Shown here: positions 32,410 to 40,726 of the stretch, piece by piece
Layout: every line of letters begins with the position of its first letter
Position numbering within the stretch: the stretch's first letter is position 1
DNA from: an uncultured Actinomycetes bacterium
GTDB taxonomy: Bacteria; Actinomycetota; Acidimicrobiia; Acidimicrobiales; RAAP-2
DNA: 64,000 nt
Direction: 5' to 3'
Assembly: GCA_903924205.1 (NCBI GenBank)
Contig: CAIYAP010000007.1
Coordinates: 62,001 to 126,000, forward strand
Translations under genes and position numbers: made by a program
The notes under the pieces: model-generated
The model's input: only the letters and a program-made list of their open reading frames with translations
Told to the model about the DNA's origin: nothing
Database searches by the model: none

Positions 32410-33493
32410 GTTCACCGGCGTACGCCACCGCCCCGCGACGCAAACTCTCTAACAAATCGTTATCAGCAATAACTCGAGAAATCGTGCTTGCGAGGGATGC
32501 GTAGGGATCGACAAGAACTCCTGACACCCCATCTCGCACCGAGTCGCGGTGTCCAGCGATATCAGTGGCTACCGACGGGGTGCCGCATTTCGCCGCTTCC
32601 GTCAACGTCATGCCCCAGCCCTCACGCAGGGAACGCGAGACGACCAGCCAGGCAGATTGATACAACGCCACCAGTTCCTCGTCTGAGACGTGGCCAGCAA
32701 AAGTCACCGCATGAGAAATACCCAATGTGGCTACGAGGGTCTCGAGATCGCTGCGCAGAAAGCCTTCGCCCACCACCACAAAACGTGCCGCGGGAATCTC
32801 CGCATGAACAGCGGCGAAATCGTGCATGAGTAGATCGAATCGTTTGACCGGAGCGAGTCGGCCAACCGCCACGATGAGCGGAATGTCGCTGCGCGATCCC
32901 CCGGTCTGAAATTTGTCGGCAATCCCCGGGGGAATCACTCGGACTCGTTTGAGATGGAGCCTCTCATCGATTTCGTGGGCGCTGGAGTTTGACAAGGTGC
33001 ACACGGTGGTTCGGCGATACGCCAGCGGGAAAATTCGATGTTCAAGGAACCACCCCACCCTCGCGAGTCGTGGCCCCAGCGTCATTTTCCACATGTCGGC
33101 GTGCACGTGATGCAACCAGGTGACGCTTCGCCGACGCGCCCAGACAGGCGTCAAGAACGGTACGCCATTCCAAATGTCAACGAAAGCGTCGTAATGGCGT
33201 CGGTCACGACGGATACCTCGAACAAAGGCGTCAGCGAAAACTTGATAGCGCCCCGAACGTCGCACCACTCGGTAGCCGTCTCGCTCGCGCTCTTTCGGTC
33301 GACCCGCCACAGCAGACGTCCTCAGCGTCACCGCCAGTCCCGCCGCGGCCCACCGACGAAGAACTTCGTCGGCATGGATTTCGCTGCCACCCGCTTCAGC
33401 ATCATCTAAATCACGCCATGCAAAGGCCTTTATGGACTTGATATGTGACGAGGCGATCAGTGTGGACAATTGTGTCGTGGCCGACTCTGGCAT
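32321..33493 (-). CDS. Glycosyltransferase family 4
   Basis: A 390-aa cytoplasmic retaining GT-B glycosyltransferase. The C-terminal nucleotide-sugar site is clear: VAVGRLAPVKRFDLLMHDF, then SRSLREGWGMTLTEAAKCGTP with the EX7E Glu pair, then ATDIAGHRDSV. The N-terminal part has DDAEAGGSEIHADEVLRRW. Donor and acceptor cannot be told. The last 89 bp (about 29 codons, including TWDRTALELFEAL) overlap the convergent methyltransferase. A leaderless TAAGTT -10 precedes the ATG. Confidence 0.87.
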   Translation of the reverse strand: MPESATTQLSTLIASSHIKSIKAFAWRDLDDAEAGGSEIHADEVLRRWAAAGLAVTLRTSAVAGRPKERERDGYRVVRRSGRYQVFADAFVRGIRRDRRHYDAFVDIWNGVPFLTPVWARRRSVTWLHHVHADMWKMTLGPRLARVGWFLEHRIFPLAYRRTTVCTLSNSSAHEIDERLHLKRVRVIPPGIADKFQTGGSRSDIPLIVAVGRLAPVKRFDLLMHDFAAVHAEIPAARFVVVGEGFLRSDLETLVATLGISHAVTFAGHVSDEELVALYQSAWLVVSRSLREGWGMTLTEAAKCGTPSVATDIAGHRDSVRDGVSGVLVDPYASLASTISRVIADNDLLESLRRGAVAYAGELTWDRTALELFEALASSVHARGRKATSPK

Positions 33494-33499
33494 ATCGCC

Positions 33500-33505
33500 A
33501 ACTTA
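33500..33505 (-). promoter_or_regulatory. -10 hexamer TAAGTT for GT4, made from the flippase stop codon
   Basis: The TAA stop of the flippase gene is the first half of TAAGTT; GGCGAT follows, then the GT4 ATG at 33493. Same spacing as at uvrA. Confidence 0.45.
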
Positions 33506-34738
33506 CTCGCGTTGTCGAAGGTATTCGGAAGCAACGCCACCAATGATGACCAACATCACTACTACCTGAACGGCGAGGTCCCACCTCGCGGTGGTGCCGA
33601 AATTCCCTCCCGCCGCGGACAAGATTGACAGCGATCCCAGGGATAGGACGATCAACACGACGGCGTGCCAGCGGTAACCCGTCGCCAATAAATACGTATT
33701 TCCCAATGTCGTTAATGCAAGTGCAGTCATTGCGATGCTCAAGGGCAGCAGAGCTGTCGACGCAGATCCGTATCGCGAACCAAATACTGCGTTAATGAGA
33801 TGGGGGCCAACGGTTGCGCTGACCGTTACGAGAAAGACTCCTGCCGATAAAACCAGAGTGAAGGCAATGAAAAGTTGACGCGTGGCCAGCTTTCCACGTC
33901 CCGCATCAAGAACCGCCTCCGGCAACAGAAAGCCACCGATGATGACAGCTCCGTACACGATCGTCTTAGCGATCTGCGATGCCGCCGAATAGCCCCCCAA
34001 GGGTCCCTGGTGCACGTGCCCCAGTGCAAAGATGTCAGCAAATTGCAACAACGACAGGGAACCAAGAGCGCCTAAAGCAATCAGGAGATCGAGTGTGATT
34101 CCCGTGTGCTCCAACACGATCTCAGTGACACTTCCACGAGGAACTCGATGACGCGCCTGAACGCGCGTGGCTAACTCTGCCAGCAAAAGGCCAACCAACA
34201 CTGCGGTGACGCCGTGGGCACTGAGCGCCATCATCAGCACGAGCCTGGCGACACCCTCAAAAGCAATATTGAAAGCTAAGCCTCGATAATCCTGGCGAAC
34301 CTGTAGCAGCGCACGATCGACCGACAGGACGCCCCAGATAACGCCCGCCAAAGCAACGGCCGACACCGCAATCCATGATCGATTGCCTAGCCATTCGCCC
34401 ACGAACCGTGACGCCGCAACGAGGGCTCCCGCAGTCGGCAACATGACGCGCCAGACGCGGCGGTACAGGGTGCGCTGCCACGCCAACATGGTGGTGTCGT
34501 CGTGGTTCAATACGTAGTGAGCAGCTCGGCGAACGACGGCCACTCCGAGAGCTGATCCCGGCAGGGCAACCAGGAAGAAAATTGATGAAACCTGCGTGAA
34601 CGCCCCGTAGGCAGCCGTGCTGAAAGGATGCGCGATATAGAGCGTGAAGAGCGCGTTGAGCACGTTGGCGACGAGCCCAGCCACTGCGACCATGACGGCG
34701 CTCGTCAGCGCCTTCGACGTGACAGAGCGAGACGACAA
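33503..34738 (-). CDS. Polysaccharide flippase-like membrane protein (Wzx/MATE-type)
   Basis: A 411-aa membrane protein with about 12 hydrophobic segments and the N-terminal pattern VAGLVANVLNALFTLYIAHPFSTAAYGAF seen in Wzx-like lipid-linked sugar flippases. It likely moves a polyprenyl-linked oligosaccharide across the membrane (inference). The start is a TTG right after the TAA stop of the flavoprotein gene, with no Shine-Dalgarno; the next in-frame ATG would cut into the first helix, so TTG is preferred but uncertain. Its stop codon also serves as part of the GT4 -10. Confidence 0.78.
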   Translation of the reverse strand: MSSRSVTSKALTSAVMVAVAGLVANVLNALFTLYIAHPFSTAAYGAFTQVSSIFFLVALPGSALGVAVVRRAAHYVLNHDDTTMLAWQRTLYRRVWRVMLPTAGALVAASRFVGEWLGNRSWIAVSAVALAGVIWGVLSVDRALLQVRQDYRGLAFNIAFEGVARLVLMMALSAHGVTAVLVGLLLAELATRVQARHRVPRGSVTEIVLEHTGITLDLLIALGALGSLSLLQFADIFALGHVHQGPLGGYSAASQIAKTIVYGAVIIGGFLLPEAVLDAGRGKLATRQLFIAFTLVLSAGVFLVTVSATVGPHLINAVFGSRYGSASTALLPLSIAMTALALTTLGNTYLLATGYRWHAVVLIVLSLGSLSILSAAGGNFGTTARWDLAVQVVVMLVIIGGVASEYLRQRE

Positions 34739-36211
34739 TTACGGGCGCTTGGGGAGAATCGGAGCGTCTCGGCCCGTTCCGGATGTTATGGCCTTTCCGG
34801 ACGTCTCGTGATATTCCTCTTCCACATTGACTGCCCAGATATCGTTCTGCGCGCCAAAGATGTTGTCCACGGTCAACATGGCCGTCAGCATCGAGTGGTC
34901 AGTGTTGTTGTACTTGTGCATACCATTTCGTCCGACCAAGTGAACATTCGGAATGTTCTGCGCAAGAAACCCATTGACTACTTCAACATTCGCCTTGTAG
35001 TCAGAGTCATAGTACGGATAGGCCTTCGGCATCCGGAACACGAAACCCTGCTCGACGTCGCTGGCGTTAACGAGACCGAGGAACTCGAGTTCGCGCTTGC
35101 CACGCTCAATAAGGTCTTCATCGGAAGAGTTCCACAGGTCGTCTCCTTCAAAAACGAAGTATTCGAGACCCAGGCAAGTGCGTCCTTCTTTAACCAGATA
35201 AGGAGACCAGGATCCGAAGTTTTGGATACGCCCCACCTTCACTTCGGAGGCGTGGATATAAATCCAGTTATCTGGGAAAGAACGAGCCTCCGGCACTACG
35301 AGGGCCACGGTGAGGAAGTCACGGTAACGAAGATCGTGACCCGCTCGCAATACTTCGCTTGGGAGCGGCGGGTCGAACGCGTCGACAAGTTGAGCCATCG
35401 GCATTGATGAGATGACGTGAGAGACCGGCTGCACCTTGCTTGAGCCATCTTTGTTCGTCACCGTCAATGCGGTCGCCGAACCTGCCGTCCATGAGATCTT
35501 GATGACTCGCGAGTTCAACTCGACCGTCCCCCCGCCCTGCGTCACCAGGTCAGCACATCGCTCCCACATCATTCCCGGGCCCAACTTCGGGTACTGGAAC
35601 TCCTCAATAAGGCTGGTGATGTCCTTCTGATTCTTTTTCGGAAGCAGAGCATTCAAAATTGCATTCGAGAGCGACAAACTCTTTACCCGTTGCGCCGCCC
35701 AGTCTGCGGGCATCTCGGCCACCGGAACTCCCCATACCTTTTCGGTGTACGTCTTAAAGAAGCGACGGTAGAGGCGCCAACCGAAGCGCGCCACCAACCA
35801 GTTTTCGTAATTGCTCTGATCCTTCGGAGGAAAGAACTTCGCACGAACGTAGCTCAATACGCTGAGTACGGCTTCCCAGATACCCAAGTTCTTCAGCGCG
35901 TTACTCGCCTTCAACGGGTAGTCGTAGTACTTGCCCTCGTAGAAGATCCGTGACATGCGAGGACGCAACATGAAATCTTCGTCTGGAAGAATTTCGTGCC
36001 ACAAATCTTCAACAACTTGAACCTTCGTGAAAAATCGGTGTCCACCGATATCGAAACGCCATCCGTCTCGCTCCACGGTTCGCGAAATTCCGCCTACAAC
36101 GCTGTCTCCCTCAAAGACGATGGGGTCTCCACCCTTCTTCAAGATTTGGTACGCAGCGGTCAGGCCGGCCGGCCCTCCGCCAATGATCCCGATGGGGGCC
36201 TGTTCGGTCAT
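34739..36211 (-). CDS. FAD-dependent oxidoreductase, UDP-galactopyranose mutase / protoporphyrinogen oxidase-like
   Basis: A 490-aa flavoprotein. The N-terminal dinucleotide-binding motif is IGIIGGGPAGLTAAY (residues 7-21), followed by GGISRTVERDGWRFDIGGHRFF, close to the UGM and amine-oxidase superfamily. The C-terminal FAD motif region reads HLVGRNGMHKYNNTDHSML. This subgroup often sits beside glycosyltransferases but has no settled function that I know. The setting between a flippase and GT39 suggests it acts on a nucleotide or lipid sugar. A TAGTCT -10 ends six bases before the ATG. Confidence 0.82.
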   Translation of the reverse strand: MTEQAPIGIIGGGPAGLTAAYQILKKGGDPIVFEGDSVVGGISRTVERDGWRFDIGGHRFFTKVQVVEDLWHEILPDEDFMLRPRMSRIFYEGKYYDYPLKASNALKNLGIWEAVLSVLSYVRAKFFPPKDQSNYENWLVARFGWRLYRRFFKTYTEKVWGVPVAEMPADWAAQRVKSLSLSNAILNALLPKKNQKDITSLIEEFQYPKLGPGMMWERCADLVTQGGGTVELNSRVIKISWTAGSATALTVTNKDGSSKVQPVSHVISSMPMAQLVDAFDPPLPSEVLRAGHDLRYRDFLTVALVVPEARSFPDNWIYIHASEVKVGRIQNFGSWSPYLVKEGRTCLGLEYFVFEGDDLWNSSDEDLIERGKRELEFLGLVNASDVEQGFVFRMPKAYPYYDSDYKANVEVVNGFLAQNIPNVHLVGRNGMHKYNNTDHSMLTAMLTVDNIFGAQNDIWAVNVEEEYHETSGKAITSGTGRDAPILPKRP

Positions 36212-36217
36212 GCGATG

Positions 36218-36223
36218 AGACTA
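36218..36223 (-). promoter_or_regulatory. -10 hexamer TAGTCT for the flavoprotein gene (leaderless)
   Basis: TAGTCT, then CATCGC, then ATG at 36211, in the 36-bp gap after the GT39 gene. A TTTTT run lies just upstream and might aid termination of GT39 transcripts, but no stem is seen. Confidence 0.5.
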
Positions 36224-36237
36224 CTAAAAACGGCTTC

Positions 36238-36266
36238 GCAGGCGGACCTAGCCAGGCAGGCGGACC
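36238..36266. repeat. Short 18-bp-period direct repeat at the GT39 stop codon
   Basis: The 11-mer GCAGGCGGACC occurs at 36238 and again at 36256. The GT39 stop codon lies between the copies. It looks like a small tandem duplication; no function is evident. Confidence 0.6.
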
Positions 36267-37813
36267 AGGGTCATGGACTGGTAGTAACCGACCATGTTTT
36301 GAATGACAAGAGTCGTCGCTTTTCGCTGCGTGATCTTCTGTAGGTCGTGGGCAAAGGACTCGCAGGTCGACTTCAAGGTGTAGCCCGTCGCCCAGGCGAT
36401 GTACAGCGTCTGATGAGGCTTCACGCGACGCGCGACTGCTGCAGCGGCTTTTTGGGGAGTCGTCGAGGCCAACGCGGCCGGATAGTCGTACCAATTGACG
36501 ATTCGAGGATTCGAGTCGAGCCTCGGATACATCACATACTCGGGATTCCCAGTGACGTATCGACTGAGCGAGGGACCCACCTGGTCGGGGCAAACGGCGA
36601 TCAAACTCCCAGACGCATCGCCAGCCGCCGCGATGGCGTGAGCTGCAACGCCGGCTTGAGTGCGCTGGACGCCTACCCCCCATTTGTCGGTCCACAGCAG
36701 AAGCACTGACAGGATCGCCAACGCCAGGAATATCCTTTGCGGCGTTCCGAAAGTGGCCACTCCACGGGCAATGACAAAAACAAACAGAACGGCCACAATT
36801 GAGCTGTAGCGCGGCGCGTAGGCGGAATCAGAGATGTCACACGCCAACATGCCGAGGAAAATGGCGATGGCGCCCACCATTGCGTAGAAGGAAATTTCGC
36901 CTTCAGGACGAATCCTCAGAAGGATGCCCTGTTCGTTTCGTCCCACGACCGCAAATACGCCCAGAGTCATCACTATCACCATGGCCAAGGACAACACAGC
37001 AAAATGCAGCGACGAACTGACGTGCTGGACGCTCTGGTTCACCCACATCCCTACTGGCCAGATGATGAATTGAAAGGGTTGGGGGTGGCGGGCCCACGGC
37101 GTTCCGGTGTGTAGCCGTTGGCTATTGAAAATTGGCAGCCACGGTAACCACAACAAGCCACCGACGCAATAGGCGAACACCTGTCGTCGTAGTTCACGAC
37201 GTCGTGATGAATGCCGAAGCCACTGAAAGAACGCAACGGCCGCCAAGCTGGCGAGGAGGTAGATGGACCAATATTGGGTGTACAAGAGGGCTGCAGAGGT
37301 GAGTGAAAGTCCCACCAACGCCCCACGCGAGGCGGGGTTTTTCTGAAGGCGTACCAAGAAGAGGGCCATGATCGCCACTTCAACTACCACTAGCGAATAC
37401 ATGCGTGTTTCTGTTGAGTAGTACACGGTGAATGGCAACACAGACCCGATGGCCGCCACGATTCGCGCCCGCTGCACATCCCAAGCCTCACGAGCCACGA
37501 TGTACATCACAACGACTGCGGCCACACCGCACACACCCGACAGCGAACGCACTGCGATATCCGAGGTCCCTCCTGCCTTCATCCAAAAATGAAGCAAGAA
37601 GTAGTACAGGGGTGGAGCGCCATCGTGACGCAAGAGGTCAACGATGCCCGTGAGTCCATGGCGCGCGATGTTTACTGACAGGGCTTCATCGAGCCATAAT
37701 TTGCTGGTAGTACGGAACCTCAAGGCAAAGCCGGCAAGGACATCGCCCACGATCACCAGCACCAGTAGACGTGACCACCACGGTTCGAGGGCAAGGCCTA
37801 CGCGTCGCAACAT
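36248..37813 (-). CDS. Glycosyltransferase family 39-like (GT-C) membrane protein
   Basis: A GT-C glycosyltransferase of the PMT/ArnT group using a polyprenyl-phosphate sugar at the outer face. The first loop has RTTSKLWLDEALSVNIARHG with the catalytic-type Asp-Glu pair, then APPLYYFLLHFW, and about a dozen membrane segments follow. I prefer the ATG at 37813 (521 aa, MLRRVGLALEPWW) because a TACATT -10 lies seven bases upstream, as at other leaderless starts here; the track ORF begins ten residues earlier at 37843. Target unknown. Confidence 0.82.
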   Translation of the reverse strand: MLRRVGLALEPWWSRLLVLVIVGDVLAGFALRFRTTSKLWLDEALSVNIARHGLTGIVDLLRHDGAPPLYYFLLHFWMKAGGTSDIAVRSLSGVCGVAAVVVMYIVAREAWDVQRARIVAAIGSVLPFTVYYSTETRMYSLVVVEVAIMALFLVRLQKNPASRGALVGLSLTSAALLYTQYWSIYLLASLAAVAFFQWLRHSSRRRELRRQVFAYCVGGLLWLPWLPIFNSQRLHTGTPWARHPQPFQFIIWPVGMWVNQSVQHVSSSLHFAVLSLAMVIVMTLGVFAVVGRNEQGILLRIRPEGEISFYAMVGAIAIFLGMLACDISDSAYAPRYSSIVAVLFVFVIARGVATFGTPQRIFLALAILSVLLLWTDKWGVGVQRTQAGVAAHAIAAAGDASGSLIAVCPDQVGPSLSRYVTGNPEYVMYPRLDSNPRIVNWYDYPAALASTTPQKAAAAVARRVKPHQTLYIAWATGYTLKSTCESFAHDLQKITQRKATTLVIQNMVGYYQSMTLVRLPG

Positions 37814-37820
37814 GATTGCA

Positions 37821-37826
37821 AATGTA
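37821..37826 (-). promoter_or_regulatory. -10 hexamer TACATT for GT39 (leaderless)
   Basis: TACATT, then TGCAATC (7 bases), then ATG at 37813. It lies inside the longer track ORF and is the reason for the shorter start. Confidence 0.45.
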
Positions 37827-37860
37827 CTTGACCGTGCCACCATTTCGCGATGTGGTTGGC

Positions 37861-37866
37861 TACTCT
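37861..37866 (+). promoter_or_regulatory. Possible -10 hexamer TACTCT for dppB
   Basis: TACTCT stands 28 bases before the dppB GTG, which has a strong AAGGGGGG ribosome-binding site. This operon would therefore have a normal leader, unlike most unit heads here. -35 unclear. Confidence 0.35.
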
Positions 37867-37894
37867 TAGGAATCCATAAGGGGGGACTACTTCA

Positions 37895-38881
37895 GTGTTG
37901 AAGGCGTTACGACTACGAGCCATTGGTATTCGACTAAGTGTGATGGCAGTGATTTTAGGTTTCGTATCGTTCGGAACCTTCATCGTCGCTCGTCTCGTTC
38001 CCGGCGATCCGGCAGTTGCCGTTCTCGGAGTCGGCGCGACTCCAGAAACTATTCGCAAGTATCGCCACGAATTCGGCTTGGACAAGAATCTGCTCGTCCA
38101 ATTCTGGGATTGGCTGACGCATATCCTCCGCGGTGACTTTGGGACGTCGATCGTTCACCAGGGGGTAACCGTTGGCTCCATCATCAAAACGGCTGTTCCG
38201 GTTGACTTTGAGCTGATTGTTCTCTCTCAGATTTTGGCCGTCGCGTTCGCCATTCCTATGGCGCTGAAGGCCTCTCGGCGACCAAACCGCTTGTTCGACC
38301 GGCTGAGCAACGTGAGCTCGTTCGTTATTTGGTCAATTCCGTCCTACGTGATCATCATTTTTCTTCTTGAGCTCGTCTCGGTACAGTGGAACATCGGCCA
38401 CACAGGTCCTGGCTCCTACTTGGGCCTGTCCTTTTCGAGTTGGCAACAGACCAGTCAAAACCTGATGTCCATGTTGATCCCGGTGGTGACGTTGGCAATT
38501 GGCTCTTTTGTGAGCTACTTCCGAGTTCTTCGCTCTGAACTCATCGGTACGCTGCAGGAAGACTTTGTCACGATGGCCCGCTCCAAAGGAATGACGACAC
38601 GACGAGTCATGTGGCGCCACGCGTTACGCCCCTCTTCCGTGGCATTTGTCATGACCGCAGGCATCAACATTGGCTCGCTCGTCGCCGGCGGATTCGTAGT
38701 GCAATTCATGATGCAGATGCCGGGACTCGGGTACAACCTTGTCAACAGCATCACGGAACAGGACTATCCGGTTCTTCAGGGAATTGCCTTTGTGGTCGCC
38801 GTCAGCATTGTCCTGGTGACTTTCCTAGCCGACGCCATTGCTCGACTACTAGACCCAAGGATCTCTAATGGACGTCGATAA
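37895..38881 (+). CDS. dppB: ABC transporter permease, DppB/OppB type
   Basis: First permease of a peptide-type importer, 328 aa with six membrane helices. The N-terminal helix is followed by FIVARLVPGDPAV, the hallmark of this family, and the cytoplasmic coupling (EAA) loop reads DFVTMARSKGMTTRRVMWRHALRPS. The start is GTG at 37895 with AAGGGGGG ahead of it. Runs into dppC by a 14-bp overlap. Substrate could be di- or oligopeptides or other small solutes; the symbol denotes family only. Confidence 0.9.
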   Translation: MLKALRLRAIGIRLSVMAVILGFVSFGTFIVARLVPGDPAVAVLGVGATPETIRKYRHEFGLDKNLLVQFWDWLTHILRGDFGTSIVHQGVTVGSIIKTAVPVDFELIVLSQILAVAFAIPMALKASRRPNRLFDRLSNVSSFVIWSIPSYVIIIFLLELVSVQWNIGHTGPGSYLGLSFSSWQQTSQNLMSMLIPVVTLAIGSFVSYFRVLRSELIGTLQEDFVTMARSKGMTTRRVMWRHALRPSSVAFVMTAGINIGSLVAGGFVVQFMMQMPGLGYNLVNSITEQDYPVLQGIAFVVAVSIVLVTFLADAIARLLDPRISNGRR

Positions 38882-39749
38882 CAAGACCGTGGAAGTCACG
38901 CTCGAGAACGTGGTGACCAAGAAGCTCGGACCAGTTTTTTGGATCTGTGCCGTCTGGATTGCCATCACCGTCGCGGCGGCCATTCTGGCGCCGTGGATCG
39001 GACTGCCAAGCCCAACTGTCGTTGACTACAACAACTTCTCCATGAATGGTCCAATGAGCGCAGCTCACTGGTTCGGCACGAATGATGGCGGCCAAGACAT
39101 CTTCGCCCGAGTTGTCTACGGTGCGCGCATTTCCCTCGAGGTGAGCTTTGGTTCCATGTTGCTGGCCAGCCTCATCGGCGGAACTGCGGCGATCTTTGCC
39201 GCATACAAAGGTGGCATTCTCGACACTATTTCGAACGCCGTCATGACTCTCATCTTGGCTTTCCCGGCGGCGCTCGCCGTCATTGCCATTTTGAGCTTTT
39301 GGATGCCCACGACGCCCTTCAAATTGATTCTGATTGTTGGCATCTCTGGTATTCCGTTGATCTTCCGTGTGGTGCGTGGCGCCACTCTCGCGGCGGCGCG
39401 CAAGGAATACGTGCTAGCTGCTCACGTCCAAGGTGCGAAGACGCCGAGAATCATCTTCAAGGAAATCATCCCTGCCGTCTGGCCCACCGCCGTCGCCTTC
39501 TTCATTCTGGGCGTCGCGTCAGTCATCATGCTCGAGGGAGCGTTGGCCTTCTTGGGATTGTCAGTCCAGTCGCCGGCATTTTCATGGGGCACGCTGCTCA
39601 ATGAGGCCCGTCAAAAGATTTACCCACCGAACCAAAACTTCAATATGTTGGTCTGGCCGTGTCTCGACATGGTTCTCTTCATTGTCAGTTTGAACTTCAT
39701 CGGTGACCGCCTTCGCTCATACTTCGACGTCACGGAAGGAAAGCTATGA
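38868..39749 (+). CDS. dppC: ABC transporter permease, DppC/OppC type
   Basis: Second permease, 293 aa. After one N-terminal helix comes an outer segment with HWFGTNDGGQDIFARVVYGARISL, the conserved DppC start of the core, then the coupling loop REYVLAAHVQGAKTPRII-like stretch (KEYVLAAHVQGAKTPRI) and LEGALAFLGLSVQSPAFSWG. It overlaps dppB by 14 bp and dppD by ATGA. Confidence 0.9.
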   Translation: MDVDNKTVEVTLENVVTKKLGPVFWICAVWIAITVAAAILAPWIGLPSPTVVDYNNFSMNGPMSAAHWFGTNDGGQDIFARVVYGARISLEVSFGSMLLASLIGGTAAIFAAYKGGILDTISNAVMTLILAFPAALAVIAILSFWMPTTPFKLILIVGISGIPLIFRVVRGATLAAARKEYVLAAHVQGAKTPRIIFKEIIPAVWPTAVAFFILGVASVIMLEGALAFLGLSVQSPAFSWGTLLNEARQKIYPPNQNFNMLVWPCLDMVLFIVSLNFIGDRLRSYFDVTEGKL

Positions 39750-40726
39750 ACACGCCTCTCCTGGTGGTGTCGGACCTTCACACCACCTTCGAAACTCCCC
39801 GCGGATTGCTCCCCGCAGTTCGAGGTGTCTCTTTCTCCGTCGCGGAAAATCAGACAGTCGGCATCGTTGGCGAGTCGGGGTCTGGCAAAACGGTTCTCGC
39901 CCGAACCATTATGGGCCTGCAGCCAATTCGCGGAGTGAAATTGTCGGGATCCGTGCTCCTCAATGGGAGCGAAATTGTCAACCGACCTCACGACGAATTG
40001 CGCCACCTCTGGGGTAGTCAAGTGGCGATGATTTTCCAGGACCCGATGACGAGTCTCAACCCCGTCCGCAAAGTCGGCGACCAAATAGCGGAAAGCTTGC
40101 AGGTTGGCATTGGCCTGAAGCGCAAGGAAGCGCGAGCTCGCGCCCTTGAGCTTCTCGTTCAGGTGGGAATTCCCTCACCTGAGGATCGCTTCCACGCCTA
40201 CCCCAGCCATCTCTCGGGCGGTATGCGCCAGCGGGTGGTGATTGCATCGGCTCTGTCATGCAACCCCAAACTCGTTCTCGCGGACGAACCAACGACCGGC
40301 CTCGACGTCACCATTCAGGCACAAATTCTCGACCTTCTTGACAAGATGAAGGCAGAACGCAAGATGAGCACCATTCTGGTTACTCACGACCTCGGTGTCG
40401 TCGCCACTCGAACTGACCACATCTACGTAATGTACGCCGGTCGCATTGTGGAGTCGTTACCCACAGCCGATTTGCACTCGCACCACCGTCACCCGTACAC
40501 GGCAGCACTTTTGAATTCCACTCCGCGTATCGAGAACAAGAGTCACACTCGCCTGACGGCTATTGCGGGGTCACCGCCGAATCTGTTGAAGCCTCTAACG
40601 GGCTGCGCCTTCGCGGCTCGATGCTCTTACGCCAGCGACGTCTGCCGCACTCAGACCCCTGAATTGCGAAGCGACGGCGGGTCCAGTGAGTTTGCCTGTT
40701 TCAACCCGGTGGGAGTGACCGTCTGA
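39746..40726 (+). CDS. dppD: ABC transporter ATP-binding protein, DppD/OppD type
   Basis: First ATPase of the importer, 326 aa. Walker [17 protein letters not shown], signature [12 protein letters not shown], Walker [15 protein letters not shown] and the switch His in [10 protein letters not shown] are all intact. The C-terminal oligopeptide-transporter extension with its cysteines ([14 protein letters not shown]) is present; in related proteins that extension can bind an iron-sulfur cluster. Confidence 0.92.
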   Translation: MNTPLLVVSDLHTTFETPRGLLPAVRGVSFSVAENQTVGIVGESGSGKTVLARTIMGLQPIRGVKLSGSVLLNGSEIVNRPHDELRHLWGSQVAMIFQDPMTSLNPVRKVGDQIAESLQVGIGLKRKEARARALELLVQVGIPSPEDRFHAYPSHLSGGMRQRVVIASALSCNPKLVLADEPTTGLDVTIQAQILDLLDKMKAERKMSTILVTHDLGVVATRTDHIYVMYAGRIVESLPTADLHSHHRHPYTAALLNSTPRIENKSHTRLTAIAGSPPNLLKPLTGCAFAARCSYASDVCRTQTPELRSDGGSSEFACFNPVGVTV

